Shown here: positions 9,343-17,118 of the stretch, piece after piece | Layout: every line of letters starts with the position of its first letter | Numbering within the stretch: position 1 is the first letter of the stretch | Assembly: GCF_023704175.1 (NCBI RefSeq) | Contig: NZ_CP084530.1 | Coordinates: forward strand, 2,006,001-2,070,000 | Direction of reading: 5' to 3' | Origin: Paenibacillus sp. YPG26 | Lineage (GTDB): Bacteria; Bacillota; Bacilli; Paenibacillales; Paenibacillaceae | Length of the DNA: 64,000 nt | Notes under the pieces: model-generated | Told to the model about the DNA's origin: nothing | Database searches by the model: none | Seen by the model: only the letters and a program-made list of their open reading frames with translations | Made by a program: the position numbers and the translations under genes

Positions 9343-10434
9343 ATGCAGTTCTCAATCCAATTCTTGTCCTTCTTCGTCATTCAAGTCGAGGGCAGCGAAT
9401 CTCAAGGCACAAGATCATACAAACACTATCAAACGTTGGATGGATATGAATATATCGATAGCGAGATTAAGAAGTTCCTCGACGGGGAGTTCACCCGCAT
9501 CGCCAAACGAAAGGTAGAGAAGAATCCCTCTGCTGAGCAGGCCCCTACCAAAATAGGTACCTTCATCGTAGAGCCCGGTCATGAGCTCGATAGCAATCCG
9601 AACTTTAATCTGTTCACACGCCTCCGGGCAGCTGAAGAGAAAGAAGACTTCAAGAATGCATGTGATGATCTGATGCGGAGTTATCTGGATACTAGCGCTG
9701 TACGCGGAGGAGCCATGATTATCGTACAGGCTGAGCTGGCTACCCATTCAGATACTCCTATTATTTTCTTGCTCAAGTGCGATTTCGAACAAAAGATTGC
9801 CCGGATTTCAGACGAGAAGAGCCTCGTGAATCAGGTGGAAATGGCCATAAGTGCCCGTAATATGAAATCTATTCAATATCCTTATATGCCAGAAGAGGGC
9901 ATGTTCGAGGAATGGGAGCTTAAGATTCACCAATCTTCTCATGCCCGTTACTTTGAGGATTTTTTAAAGTTCGTGACCTACGAACAATCAATTCCAGAGA
10001 TCGTGAATGATCACGTTATGAATTTTGTCCAAGATTATGTGGAGACCAAGTGGCCGGATGAGACTCACGAAGAACGCCAACATGTGGAGAGAGAACTGGA
10101 GTTCTGGGCAGCAAGCGAGAAGAGGGATATCCAGGAGAAATGGGAACCTGAAGCCGTCGTAGAAGCAGCCGAAAGAATCATTGAGATCAAACCCGAAATC
10201 GAGTTGAAATTCCGTATCGGAGACACCATGGTACGGGGACGGCTTGCTGACTTTGGAGATAACATTCACATCGCGAAAGTGAACGGCAGATACGCAGTTA
10301 TCCTGGAAGGTGATTCATTCGTATTCGACAAAGGCTTCTCCCCTGTGGAACTGCTTCAGCCTGAATCTTTCGAGGTAGTAGCTGAGCGCATCATACAGAA
10401 GAAAACCGAAGAACCCGAAGAATATCCGTTCTAA
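9343..10434 (+). CDS. Conserved protein, DUF3900-like
   Basis: A soluble, acidic protein of 363 aa with no signal peptide or membrane segment. It opens with a hydrophobic beta-like stretch (QFSIQFLSFFVIQVEG), continues with a charged helical region, and ends in a small beta-rich part (KFRIGDTMVRGRLADFGD near residue 290) and a Glu-rich tail. The opening and the YKHYQTLDGYEY segment remind me of the Bacillus DUF3900 family, whose role is not known to me; this is recall, not a search. A distant likeness to nucleoid-associated NA37 proteins is an alternative. The gene follows the recombinase by 66 bp and may be co-transcribed. Confidence 0.55.
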   Translation: MQFSIQFLSFFVIQVEGSESQGTRSYKHYQTLDGYEYIDSEIKKFLDGEFTRIAKRKVEKNPSAEQAPTKIGTFIVEPGHELDSNPNFNLFTRLRAAEEKEDFKNACDDLMRSYLDTSAVRGGAMIIVQAELATHSDTPIIFLLKCDFEQKIARISDEKSLVNQVEMAISARNMKSIQYPYMPEEGMFEEWELKIHQSSHARYFEDFLKFVTYEQSIPEIVNDHVMNFVQDYVETKWPDETHEERQHVERELEFWAASEKRDIQEKWEPEAVVEAAERIIEIKPEIELKFRIGDTMVRGRLADFGDNIHIAKVNGRYAVILEGDSFVFDKGFSPVELLQPESFEVVAERIIQKKTEEPEEYPF

Positions 10435-10556
10435 AAGCGCAAAATACCATATAATTAATAATATTAATAATAATCATTAATGCTATTAATTACCTCTGAG
10501 AAGCCTTACTCCTTAAGGATTTTTCTATCCATTGGGATTTTTTTCATAAAAAAATA
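10435..10556. other. AT-rich spacer before the leuA leader
   Basis: Short TAATAAT-type repeats at 10450-10490 and a weak hairpin (CCTTA/TAAGG at 10505-10519 with a following T run) that may end the DUF3900 transcript. Nothing else is evident. Confidence 0.4.
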
Positions 10557-10586
10557 TTGACTATTTTCTTCCATCCTGCATATAAT
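10557..10586 (+). promoter_or_regulatory. SigA-type promoter of the leuA T-box leader
   Basis: TTGACT (10557-10562) and a perfect TATAAT (10581-10586) are separated by 18 bp. Transcription would start near 10593, just before the first T-box stem I. Confidence 0.75.
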
Positions 10587-10592
10587 AGCTTC

Positions 10593-10900
10593 AACCTCAG
10601 AAACATCGGCATTGAAGAGGATCTGGACCGGGCGATTATGTTGCAGAGAGTGGGGAGCATGCTGAAATCTCCACCATAATTCCGATTCCATCTCACCTTG
10701 GAGCTGCTGTTCCCATCATGGATATTCCATCAAGAACAGCCGGGCTGCACCCGTTACCGTGCGAAAGCTAATCGAAGTTTAGCTTTCATGAGACAGCTAG
10801 ACCTAACAGGCCGCTGTGAACATGGGTGGTACCACGGAAGATAACCCCTTTCGTCCCTGATTGCAATTTAGAATTGCATGGGATGAATGGGGTTTTATTT
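10593..10900 (+). promoter_or_regulatory. T-box riboswitch 1, leucine (CUC specifier), upstream of leuA
   Basis: The T-box sequence GGGTGGTACCACGG (10824-10837) precedes a long terminator whose arms begin AACCCC (10843) and end GGGGTT (10888-10893), followed by a T-rich tail. Stem I shows a distal hairpin GTGGGGA/TCTCCAC with GCTGAAA in its loop, and on the 3' side the triplet CTC (10692-10694) in the context CTCACCTTGGAGC. Uncharged tRNA-Leu should pair with CTC and with the T-box to favour the antiterminator. The leucine call is supported by the same context recurring in the second T-box and by the downstream gene. Confidence 0.88.
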
Positions 10901-10919
10901 ATTTTTATAACATACAACA

Positions 10920-11220
10920 ATGCAATGACAAGGAGCAGGCATACGGGCCCTTAAGTCCAGAGAGCGATGAGATTGCTGGAATCATCGTCTTAAACCCGAA
11001 GCCAACTCGCCTTGGAGCAGCTCTTCTGAAGCTTGTACTCGGGTCAGAATAGGAAGAGCCGGTTGGCACCCGATATACGTGCTGGATCACAGCATTACGC
11101 TATGATCTACTGAGACGGCAGAGCTGAACGCTTTGCCGTGAATCAGGGTGGTACCGCGGAAGAAGAATCCTCTTTCGCCCCTGTTGCCGATGTGCAGCAG
11201 GGGCGAAAGAGGTTTTTTTC
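10920..11220 (+). promoter_or_regulatory. T-box riboswitch 2, leucine (CUC specifier), directly upstream of leuA
   Basis: A second full leader without its own obvious promoter. The T-box AGGGTGGTACCGCGGA is at 11145-11160. The terminator has arms CCTCTTTCGCCCC (11169-11181) and GGGGCGAAAGAGG (11200-11212) and then seven Ts. The specifier is CTC at 11006-11008, in CTCGCCTTGGAGC, nearly the same context as in T-box 1. RNA polymerase must pass both terminators before leuA, so expression should respond steeply to leucyl-tRNA charging. Confidence 0.9.
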
Positions 11221-11250
11221 ATATAAAAAAAACGAAAAGGTGGAATGATG

Positions 11251-12798
11251 ATGCGCAAAATCTATGTATTGGACACGACGCTCAGAGATGGAGAACAATC
11301 ACCAGGAGTCAGCTTATCTTCACAGGAGAAGGTTGAGATCGCTCTTCAGCTTCAGCGCCTGGGTATTGACCGCATTGAAGCTGGATTCCCCATTACTTCA
11401 AGGGGGGAAGTTACGAGTGTGCAGGAAGTTGCCAAGGTCATTACCAACGCTACCGTAGTAGCATTCTCACGATCCAGAGAGCAGGATATTGATGCCGCAA
11501 GAGAAGCGCTGAAGCATGCGGTTGATCCTTGTCTGCACCTGTTCCTGGCCACCTCACCTATTCACCGGGAATACAAACTTCGGATGGATAAGAGCAAGGT
11601 GCTGGACACTCTTGAGGCAGCGATCCGATATGGCCGGAAATACTTCGATAAGGTGGAATTCTCAGCTGAGGATGCCAGCCGTACAGAAATCGAGTTCTTA
11701 TGTGAAGTTACAGACCGGGCGATTCGGGCAGGGGCTACCGTCGTTAATCTTCCGGATACTGTGGGATTCGCCACTCCGGAGCAGTTCGGACGTATTTTCA
11801 AGACCGTGAAGGAGAAGGTCAGCGGAATTGAACGGATTCAGCTCAGCACACACTGTCATGATGATCTGGGTATGGCGACGGCGAACACGCTTGCGGCCAT
11901 TGAAGGCGGCGTGGACCAGATCGAAGGAACAATTAACGGAATAGGGGAGCGTGCAGGGAATACGGCAATTGAAGAAGTGGCGCTTGCGCTAGAGACCCGG
12001 GGTGACCACTATGGAGGCGCCAAAACTTCTCTGGTACTAAGCGAAATCTATCGTACCAGCCGGCTTGTGAGCAAGCTGACAGGCATGACGGTGCCCGGTA
12101 ACAAAGCCATAGTGGGAGCCAATGCATTTGCCCACGAATCGGGGATTCATCAGGACGGCATGCTGAAGAACCGCGCCACCTATGAGATTATTAGTCCCGA
12201 GACGATCGGAATCAGATCAAGCAAGCTGGTGCTTGGCAAGCATTCGGGCAGACACGCCTTCAAGGAGCGCTTGATTGATCTCGGTTACACGCTTGATGAG
12301 GAACGTTTAAATATTGCTTTTGCCAAATTCAAAGACTTGGCTGACCGCAAGAAAGAGGTCCTTACAGAAGATATCCGGGCTATCATGGACGAGAACGTTA
12401 CGGAAGGTCCCGTTCCTTATAAGCTGGACAGTATTCAGGTATCCTATGGCAATCACTCTCTGCCCACGGCTGCGATTCGGATAGTCAGGGAGGATGGCAG
12501 CACGGTGGAGGAGGCATCCATAGGCAACGGTTCCGTAGATGCTGTATACCGCGCGATTGACAAGGCCACTGGACTGCATTCCCAGCTTGAGGATTACAAG
12601 ATACATTCCGTAACTCAGGGCACCGATGCATTAGGAGAGGTTCATGTTGTGCTTCAGATGGAGGATATATCGGCAACAGGAAGAGGAATCAGTACGGATA
12701 TTATCGAAGCTAGCGCCAAAGCATATCTGGATGCCTTGAACAGATTGGCAGTACGAACTCAAGATCCCGAGCGGGAAGGGAACATATCGATTCAATAA
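11251..12798 (+). CDS. leuA: 2-isopropylmalate synthase
   Basis: This enzyme condenses acetyl-CoA with 2-oxoisovalerate, the first committed step of leucine synthesis. The N-terminal HMGL-like barrel shows LDTTLRDGEQSPG, the metal-binding HCHDD near residue 201 and NGIGERAGN near 229, followed by HESGIHQDG. The last ~130 residues are the leucine-binding LeuA regulatory domain. Three consecutive ATGs occur at 11245, 11248 and 11251; AAAGGTGG ends at 11243, so the third gives the best spacing. The two T-boxes upstream fit the assignment. No leuB, leuC or leuD follows, so the gene sits outside a leu operon. Confidence 0.95.
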   Translation: MRKIYVLDTTLRDGEQSPGVSLSSQEKVEIALQLQRLGIDRIEAGFPITSRGEVTSVQEVAKVITNATVVAFSRSREQDIDAAREALKHAVDPCLHLFLATSPIHREYKLRMDKSKVLDTLEAAIRYGRKYFDKVEFSAEDASRTEIEFLCEVTDRAIRAGATVVNLPDTVGFATPEQFGRIFKTVKEKVSGIERIQLSTHCHDDLGMATANTLAAIEGGVDQIEGTINGIGERAGNTAIEEVALALETRGDHYGGAKTSLVLSEIYRTSRLVSKLTGMTVPGNKAIVGANAFAHESGIHQDGMLKNRATYEIISPETIGIRSSKLVLGKHSGRHAFKERLIDLGYTLDEERLNIAFAKFKDLADRKKEVLTEDIRAIMDENVTEGPVPYKLDSIQVSYGNHSLPTAAIRIVREDGSTVEEASIGNGSVDAVYRAIDKATGLHSQLEDYKIHSVTQGTDALGEVHVVLQMEDISATGRGISTDIIEASAKAYLDALNRLAVRTQDPEREGNISIQ

Positions 12799-12838
12799 AC
12801 ATTTACTTAACAGCTCTATGTTCAGGCTATATAAAAAC

Positions 12839-12864
12839 AGACGGAACGCCAAAGCGCTCCGTCT
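12839..12864 (-). terminator. Rho-independent terminator of ldh
   Basis: AGACGGA and TCCGTCT form a near-perfect stem with an inner GCG/CGC pair. Read on the minus strand it is followed by GTTTTTAT. It lies in the 77-bp gap between the convergent leuA and ldh genes. Confidence 0.85.
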
Positions 12865-12875
12865 ACTGCCTGTTA

Positions 12876-13805
12876 TTACAGTTCAAGCTTCTCAATCTCG
12901 GATTTGAGTTTGTTCGCCGAGGCGCGAAGTTGCTCCAATTCTTGATCGCTCAGGTTCAGATCCAGCACTTCTCTAACACCAGAACGATCCACTACACTCG
13001 GAATTCCGAGATAGACGTCGGATATACCTTTGTAATCAGTAAGCAGGGTAGATACGTTAAGCACTGATCCTTCGTTCTGGAGAATAGAAGCTACAATCCG
13101 GTCCAAAGCCAGGGCAATAGCATAGGATGTAGAACCCTTGGCGTTAATAATCTCATACGCGGCATTCTTGGTATGGGAGAAGATATCCTCGCGTTCTTCC
13201 TCAGTGACCTCAAGCTTCACACCGGCTACATTCGCAAGACTCCACAGTGGCAGCTCAGAATCGCCGTGCTCACCCACGATATGAGCATGGATACTGCGCG
13301 GGTTGATTCCCTTGTTCTGGCCAATCAGATAACGGAATCTTGCACTGTCAAGCAGAGTACCCGATCCGATAACACGATTGGTAGGGAAGCCGCTCTTTTT
13401 CCAAGACACATAAGTCAGGATGTCTACCGGGTTCGTTGCAACAAGGATGATACCATGATCGTTATATTTCACAATGTTCTGAATAATGCTGTCGAATATG
13501 CCAGCGTTTCGTTTCAACAGATCAATCCGAGTCTCTCCAGGTCGCTGTGACGCCCCTGCTGCGATGATAACAATGTCAGCACCCGCACAGTCACTGTAAT
13601 CGCCAGCCCACAATTTAACTCCACCTGTAAAAGGCAGTCCATGATTCATATCAAGCGCTTCACCATGGGCTTTCTCATGATTGGCATCAATCAATACGAG
13701 CTCCGAGACACGCTCTCTTAGTAGTAAAGTGTATGCGGTGGTAGCCCCTACCGCACCTGTTCCAATAATTACAACTCTGCTGGAACTCATTTTGGATGTT
13801 GTCAT
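12876..13805 (-). CDS. ldh: L-lactate dehydrogenase
   Basis: NAD-dependent reduction of pyruvate to lactate in fermentation. The Rossmann motif is GTGAVG (15-20), with Asp40 for the adenosine ribose. Gln87 in ASQRPGETR marks lactate rather than malate specificity; Arg93 is in the same loop. Asp153/Arg156 (LLDSARFR) and catalytic His180 (VGEHGD) are intact. The protein has 309 aa, normal for the family. The start is preceded on the minus strand by GAGGAG. The promoter and a leader inverted repeat lie upstream at 13839-13899. Confidence 0.96.
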   Translation of the reverse strand: MTTSKMSSSRVVIIGTGAVGATTAYTLLLRERVSELVLIDANHEKAHGEALDMNHGLPFTGGVKLWAGDYSDCAGADIVIIAAGASQRPGETRIDLLKRNAGIFDSIIQNIVKYNDHGIILVATNPVDILTYVSWKKSGFPTNRVIGSGTLLDSARFRYLIGQNKGINPRSIHAHIVGEHGDSELPLWSLANVAGVKLEVTEEEREDIFSHTKNAAYEIINAKGSTSYAIALALDRIVASILQNEGSVLNVSTLLTDYKGISDVYLGIPSVVDRSGVREVLDLNLSDQELEQLRASANKLKSEIEKLEL

Positions 13806-13838
13806 TAAATCATCTCCTCAGGTAAAAGTTAAATGCTT

Positions 13839-13879
13839 GGGTAATAAATTGGCAATCAATACTCTTCCAATTTATACCC
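13839..13879 (-). promoter_or_regulatory. Inverted repeat in the ldh leader, overlapping the -10 box
   Basis: GGGTAATAAATTGG (13839-13852) and CCAATTTATACCC (13867-13879) form an almost perfect inverted repeat with a 14-nt spacer. It covers the -10 box and the start of the transcript, so it could be an operator or an RNA hairpin. It does not look like a canonical Rex site. Confidence 0.55.
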
Positions 13880-13899
13880 AATAAAAGGCCTTTTTACAA
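13871..13899 (-). promoter_or_regulatory. SigA-like promoter of ldh
   Basis: Read on the minus strand, TTGTAA (13899-13894) and TATAAA (13876-13871) are separated by 17 bp. Confidence 0.6.
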
Positions 13900-14127
13900 C
13901 TTCCTTGGTTATTCATTCACTATGTATACAGGAAATTGTTGCTAGCCTAGCCCTATTGTACACGTAAATCGACAATAAATTAAGCACATATACATAATAA
14001 TAATTATGTCAACTATATTGGCGGATTAATAATAGTTTAGGAGATTGTAACCACAGGTGTAACCTTTCTGTAAGATTCACCCTGTCTATTTATATTATCC
14101 TAGTATTAATAAATAGAGAGGAAAACG
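13900..14127. other. Divergent intergenic region between ldh and the deacetylase gene
   Basis: AT-rich, with no further clear box. A GAGAGGAAAAC ribosome binding site stands before the GTG at 14128. Confidence 0.4.
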
Positions 14128-15084
14128 GTGAATTTGGTCATGGAACGGAGTAACAAGACACGTACGGAACGGGCACACCAGGTAAGGAGAAAGAGAAACC
14201 GGCTAATCATCACCATCAATTTGCTTCTGATCAGCGTTATCGCATTTACAATGGTTCTCACCTACAATATTAAGCAGGAACAATCAAGCTCGGCGCTTCC
14301 GAAGCTGTCTGCCTTGAATTCAGAGAGACCAGACGCAAAGATTCTTAAAGAGAAGCACCAGCATGCTCCATCCCCAGTACGGCAGCAGCCTGTTAGACAA
14401 AGTCAGAAATCACCTGACAAGAACACTAGAGTCACTCCCGGGGCCGCCACCGTAACTACAGAGCAGAGTAAGATAAAAGTTGTCTACTTGACCTTTGATG
14501 ACGGTCCGAACCAATATACAGATCAGCTTCTGAATATATTGGGCAAGAATAACATTCATGCCACTTTCTTTATGATAGGTTCCCAGCTTCGAGATGGGAA
14601 TGACTCGGTGAAACGACTGATTCGTGAAGGCCATTATCCCGGACTCCACAGCATGAGCCATAATTATAACAAGCTGTATAAGAGCGGAGACGCCAAGCAT
14701 TTCATTCAGGAGTTCAAGCAAGAGCAGGCACTGCTCTACAAACTGACCGGGGCGAATACCAACCTCATTCGGGCCCCTTATGGAAGCGCTCCCCAAATTG
14801 GTTACCATTTCCGGACAGATATCTATAAAGCAGGCTTCAAGCTGTGGGACTGGACTACGGATTCAAAGGACTGGAGCTATGAAGGACACCCTGAGAAGAT
14901 CATTCAGCAGGTGAAGCGTCAGGCTCACCGGAGACAGGAGATTATTCTGCTGCATGAGAACAAACAAACTGTTCAGGCGCTGCCTCAGATCATTGCCTGT
15001 CTGAAGCGAAGAGGTTACTCCTTCGCCGTATACAAGCCTGAACATCATATTATAGTTAATTTCGGGAAGGACTCCCGTCTATAG
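14128..15084 (+). CDS. Polysaccharide deacetylase (NodB homology domain), membrane-anchored
   Basis: A 318-aa protein with a Lys/Arg-rich N-terminus, one membrane segment (about residues 26-45) and a Pro/Gln-rich linker, so the enzyme faces outward. The NodB domain shows TFDDGP near 122 (catalytic Asp and metal Asp), HSMSH near 175 (metal histidines), RAPYGS near 215, WDWTTDSKDW near 242 and ILLHE near 274. All five carbohydrate esterase 4 motifs are present, so activity is likely, with peptidoglycan or another GlcNAc polymer as substrate. It starts at GTG 14128; an in-frame ATG follows at 14140. It is a single gene. Confidence 0.88.
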   Translation: MNLVMERSNKTRTERAHQVRRKRNRLIITINLLLISVIAFTMVLTYNIKQEQSSSALPKLSALNSERPDAKILKEKHQHAPSPVRQQPVRQSQKSPDKNTRVTPGAATVTTEQSKIKVVYLTFDDGPNQYTDQLLNILGKNNIHATFFMIGSQLRDGNDSVKRLIREGHYPGLHSMSHNYNKLYKSGDAKHFIQEFKQEQALLYKLTGANTNLIRAPYGSAPQIGYHFRTDIYKAGFKLWDWTTDSKDWSYEGHPEKIIQQVKRQAHRRQEIILLHENKQTVQALPQIIACLKRRGYSFAVYKPEHHIIVNFGKDSRL

Positions 15085-15155
15085 TTGCAATAAATCTATA
15101 TGATATAATATAGTTTATTAGTTATTTATCACTTCTTAGAGGAGGGGATTGGTCT

Positions 15156-16436
15156 TTGATCTTATGGCGTTCTATCACCTTGATCCTACTGATAACGGGC
15201 GTACTGTTAACAGCCTGTACTTCAGATACATCGAACGAAGCTTCAGTCCCTGCACAGGATGAGACCCAAGATTCCGGACAGACAATTACAGTAATTGAGC
15301 AGAATACCATCAACAAGATTAATACCAATGCAGAGACGGCGAGCAAAGAGAAATTTCAAATACAGACAAGATTGTCTGATTTTCAGCTTATATCGGATAC
15401 AACAGGTATTGCCTGGGGATCCACACGGAACGAGCTCAGGCTGTATCTGACTCAAGATAGCGGTAAGATATGGAAGAATATATCCCCTTCATCTTCGGTC
15501 CAATTTCAGAGTAATCCTCATTATGGCAGGGATATCTTCTTCATTGACTCCCAGACAGGATGGGTTGTCCGGAATTCGTCGGGATCAGCAGAGACCGTTG
15601 TCCTGCGTACGGTGGACGGTGGCGTGAACTGGAAGTTAGCTTCGTTACCCCAACAGGCTAAGTCGGCTGCCATTTTCTTCGTATCGAAGAATGTGGGATG
15701 GATAATCACAGAAGATGATCAGAACTCGCTTGAGCCCCATAAGAGCCTCTACCGCACGAAGGATGGCGGAGTGAAGTGGGAGAAGATTATGGATAACTCG
15801 CCCAACACAGACATTAGAGGGGGGAGTCTGAACCCTGCGATAGGCACACTGAGTGGAATGGTGTTCACAGATGTGCACCATGGATATGTCACTTCGATAT
15901 GGTTAGATCAGCCCCATCTTCACACCACAACGGATGGGGGAGTAACCTGGAAGGAGAACAAGAGCTTCTTCAATATGGAGAAATATCAGGGCTGCGAGCA
16001 GTTCACAAGCAGCGCGCCGGATTTCTTTGGGGAAAGTACCCAGGAAGGCTGGATTTCGGTAGGCTGTACCAAGAATGGACAGACGAAGTTCAGTGCTTAT
16101 TTTACTACGGACTCAGGCAATAAGTGGAATTATGTTCCTTTCCCGCTTGGATGGCAGTCCGGGGTGAACCAGCTGCTGTCGCCGACCTTTCTGAATAGCA
16201 AGGAAGGTTGGGCCTTGCAGTCAGGCAAGGTATTTCATACCACATCTCAGGGTGTAAAGTGGGCAGAGCTGCCTGAAAGTTCTGTGTTAAAGACGACTAT
16301 GAGCAAGTACCCGGAGGTCGTCAAGTTTCAGTTCTATTCCTCCAAGGTGGGCTGGCTCCTGGTTCAGACCAAAGATCTAAAACGGTCGTTGCTGTTACAG
16401 ACAAAAGATGGGGGAATACGCTGGCACGTGCTTTGA
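15156..16436 (+). CDS. Lipoprotein with BNR/sialidase-type beta-propeller repeats
   Basis: A lipoprotein signal ends in LLTAC, giving a lipidated Cys at about residue 21. The rest contains about seven repeats ending in T-x-D-G-G-x-x-W or close variants (TQDSGKIW, TVDGGVNW, TKDGGVKW, TTDGGVTW, TTDSGNKW, TTSQGVKW, TKDGGIRW), each preceded by a GW-type turn. This is the pattern of a seven-bladed propeller of the Ycf48/BNR kind. No catalytic residues of a sialidase are apparent, so a binding or scaffold role on the outer face of the membrane is more likely. It starts at TTG with AGGAGGGG 9 nt upstream. Confidence 0.8.
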   Translation: MILWRSITLILLITGVLLTACTSDTSNEASVPAQDETQDSGQTITVIEQNTINKINTNAETASKEKFQIQTRLSDFQLISDTTGIAWGSTRNELRLYLTQDSGKIWKNISPSSSVQFQSNPHYGRDIFFIDSQTGWVVRNSSGSAETVVLRTVDGGVNWKLASLPQQAKSAAIFFVSKNVGWIITEDDQNSLEPHKSLYRTKDGGVKWEKIMDNSPNTDIRGGSLNPAIGTLSGMVFTDVHHGYVTSIWLDQPHLHTTTDGGVTWKENKSFFNMEKYQGCEQFTSSAPDFFGESTQEGWISVGCTKNGQTKFSAYFTTDSGNKWNYVPFPLGWQSGVNQLLSPTFLNSKEGWALQSGKVFHTTSQGVKWAELPESSVLKTTMSKYPEVVKFQFYSSKVGWLLVQTKDLKRSLLLQTKDGGIRWHVL

Positions 16437-16458
16437 ACAAGCCGTGTCAGTTTTTTTA
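16423..16458 (+). terminator. Terminator overlapping the end of the BNR lipoprotein gene
   Basis: CACGTGCTT and AAGCCGTG pair with one bulged base, enclosing the stop codon, and are followed after TCAG by seven Ts. Confidence 0.7.
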
Positions 16459-16574
16459 TTATCGTTGTAGCCATTTAACGAAAAGGATCATACAATTTTC
16501 TCACTTACAAGCATATACATTAGTATGTGGAAAGTGATTGCTTTCCTTGGTACCCATGGGAAAGGGGGCAGAAC

Positions 16575-17003
16575 ATGATACAAACTGGCTTTGAAGTCTT
16601 CGACTTGGCTGGGACCATCTTTCCAATTTTCTTCGTAATTGTGATTACTATTATTCTAGTGTCGGTGTCAGGAGGGCTATACCGCTGGTTCAGCAACAAC
16701 AAACAGCCGGTGCTCAGTGTCAACTCTGTAATCAGCAGTAAGAGAACAGCAATTTCACATCATCAAGACTCCGATTCCTCTGCTCATCATTCCATTATGA
16801 CTTACTATTTGACCTTCGAGGTGGAGAGCGGAGACCGGTTGGAGTTCAGGGTAAGCGGTGAGGAATTTGGCCAGTCCGCGGAAGGTGATGAAGGAAAGCT
16901 TACCCTCCAGGGAAGCCGTTATCTTGGATTTGAACGGAATAGCCGAATTCATGCCGATGCTACACTGGATCGAAGCAATGTACGGCGACACTCGCATATG
17001 TGA
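16575..17003 (+). CDS. DUF2500-like membrane protein
   Basis: A protein of 142 aa with one N-terminal membrane helix (about residues 11-34), then a small soluble beta domain. The segments PVLSVNSVISSKRT, YYLTFEVESGDRLEFRVSG, EGDEGKLTLQGSRYLGFER fit the DUF2500 family (E. coli YhhM type), whose role is unknown. I start at ATG 16575 because AAAGGGGGC lies 5-6 nt before it; a longer frame from 16527 would place that site inside the gene. Confidence 0.75.
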   Translation: MIQTGFEVFDLAGTIFPIFFVIVITIILVSVSGGLYRWFSNNKQPVLSVNSVISSKRTAISHHQDSDSSAHHSIMTYYLTFEVESGDRLEFRVSGEEFGQSAEGDEGKLTLQGSRYLGFERNSRIHADATLDRSNVRRHSHM

Positions 17004-17017
17004 ATATTACGTCTTGG

Positions 17018-17050
17018 CCACCTTCCGCTTGCAGTGGAAGGTGGTCTTTT
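17018..17050 (+). terminator. Rho-independent terminator of the DUF2500 gene
   Basis: Perfect 9-bp stem CCACCTTCC/GGAAGGTGG with a 9-nt loop, followed by TCTTTT. Confidence 0.8.
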
Positions 17051-17081
17051 ACTCTAGGTTAAGCGGCTATGGTATAAATAA

Positions 17082-17106
17082 AGACCCCCAATTAAATTGG
17101 AGGTCT
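17082..17106 (-). terminator. Terminator of the FAD oxidoreductase gene
   Basis: AGACC-CCAATT and AATTGG-GGTCT form a stem with one mismatch. On the minus strand it is followed by TTATTTAT. Confidence 0.7.
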
Positions 17107-17118
17107 ACTGCAGCGTAG

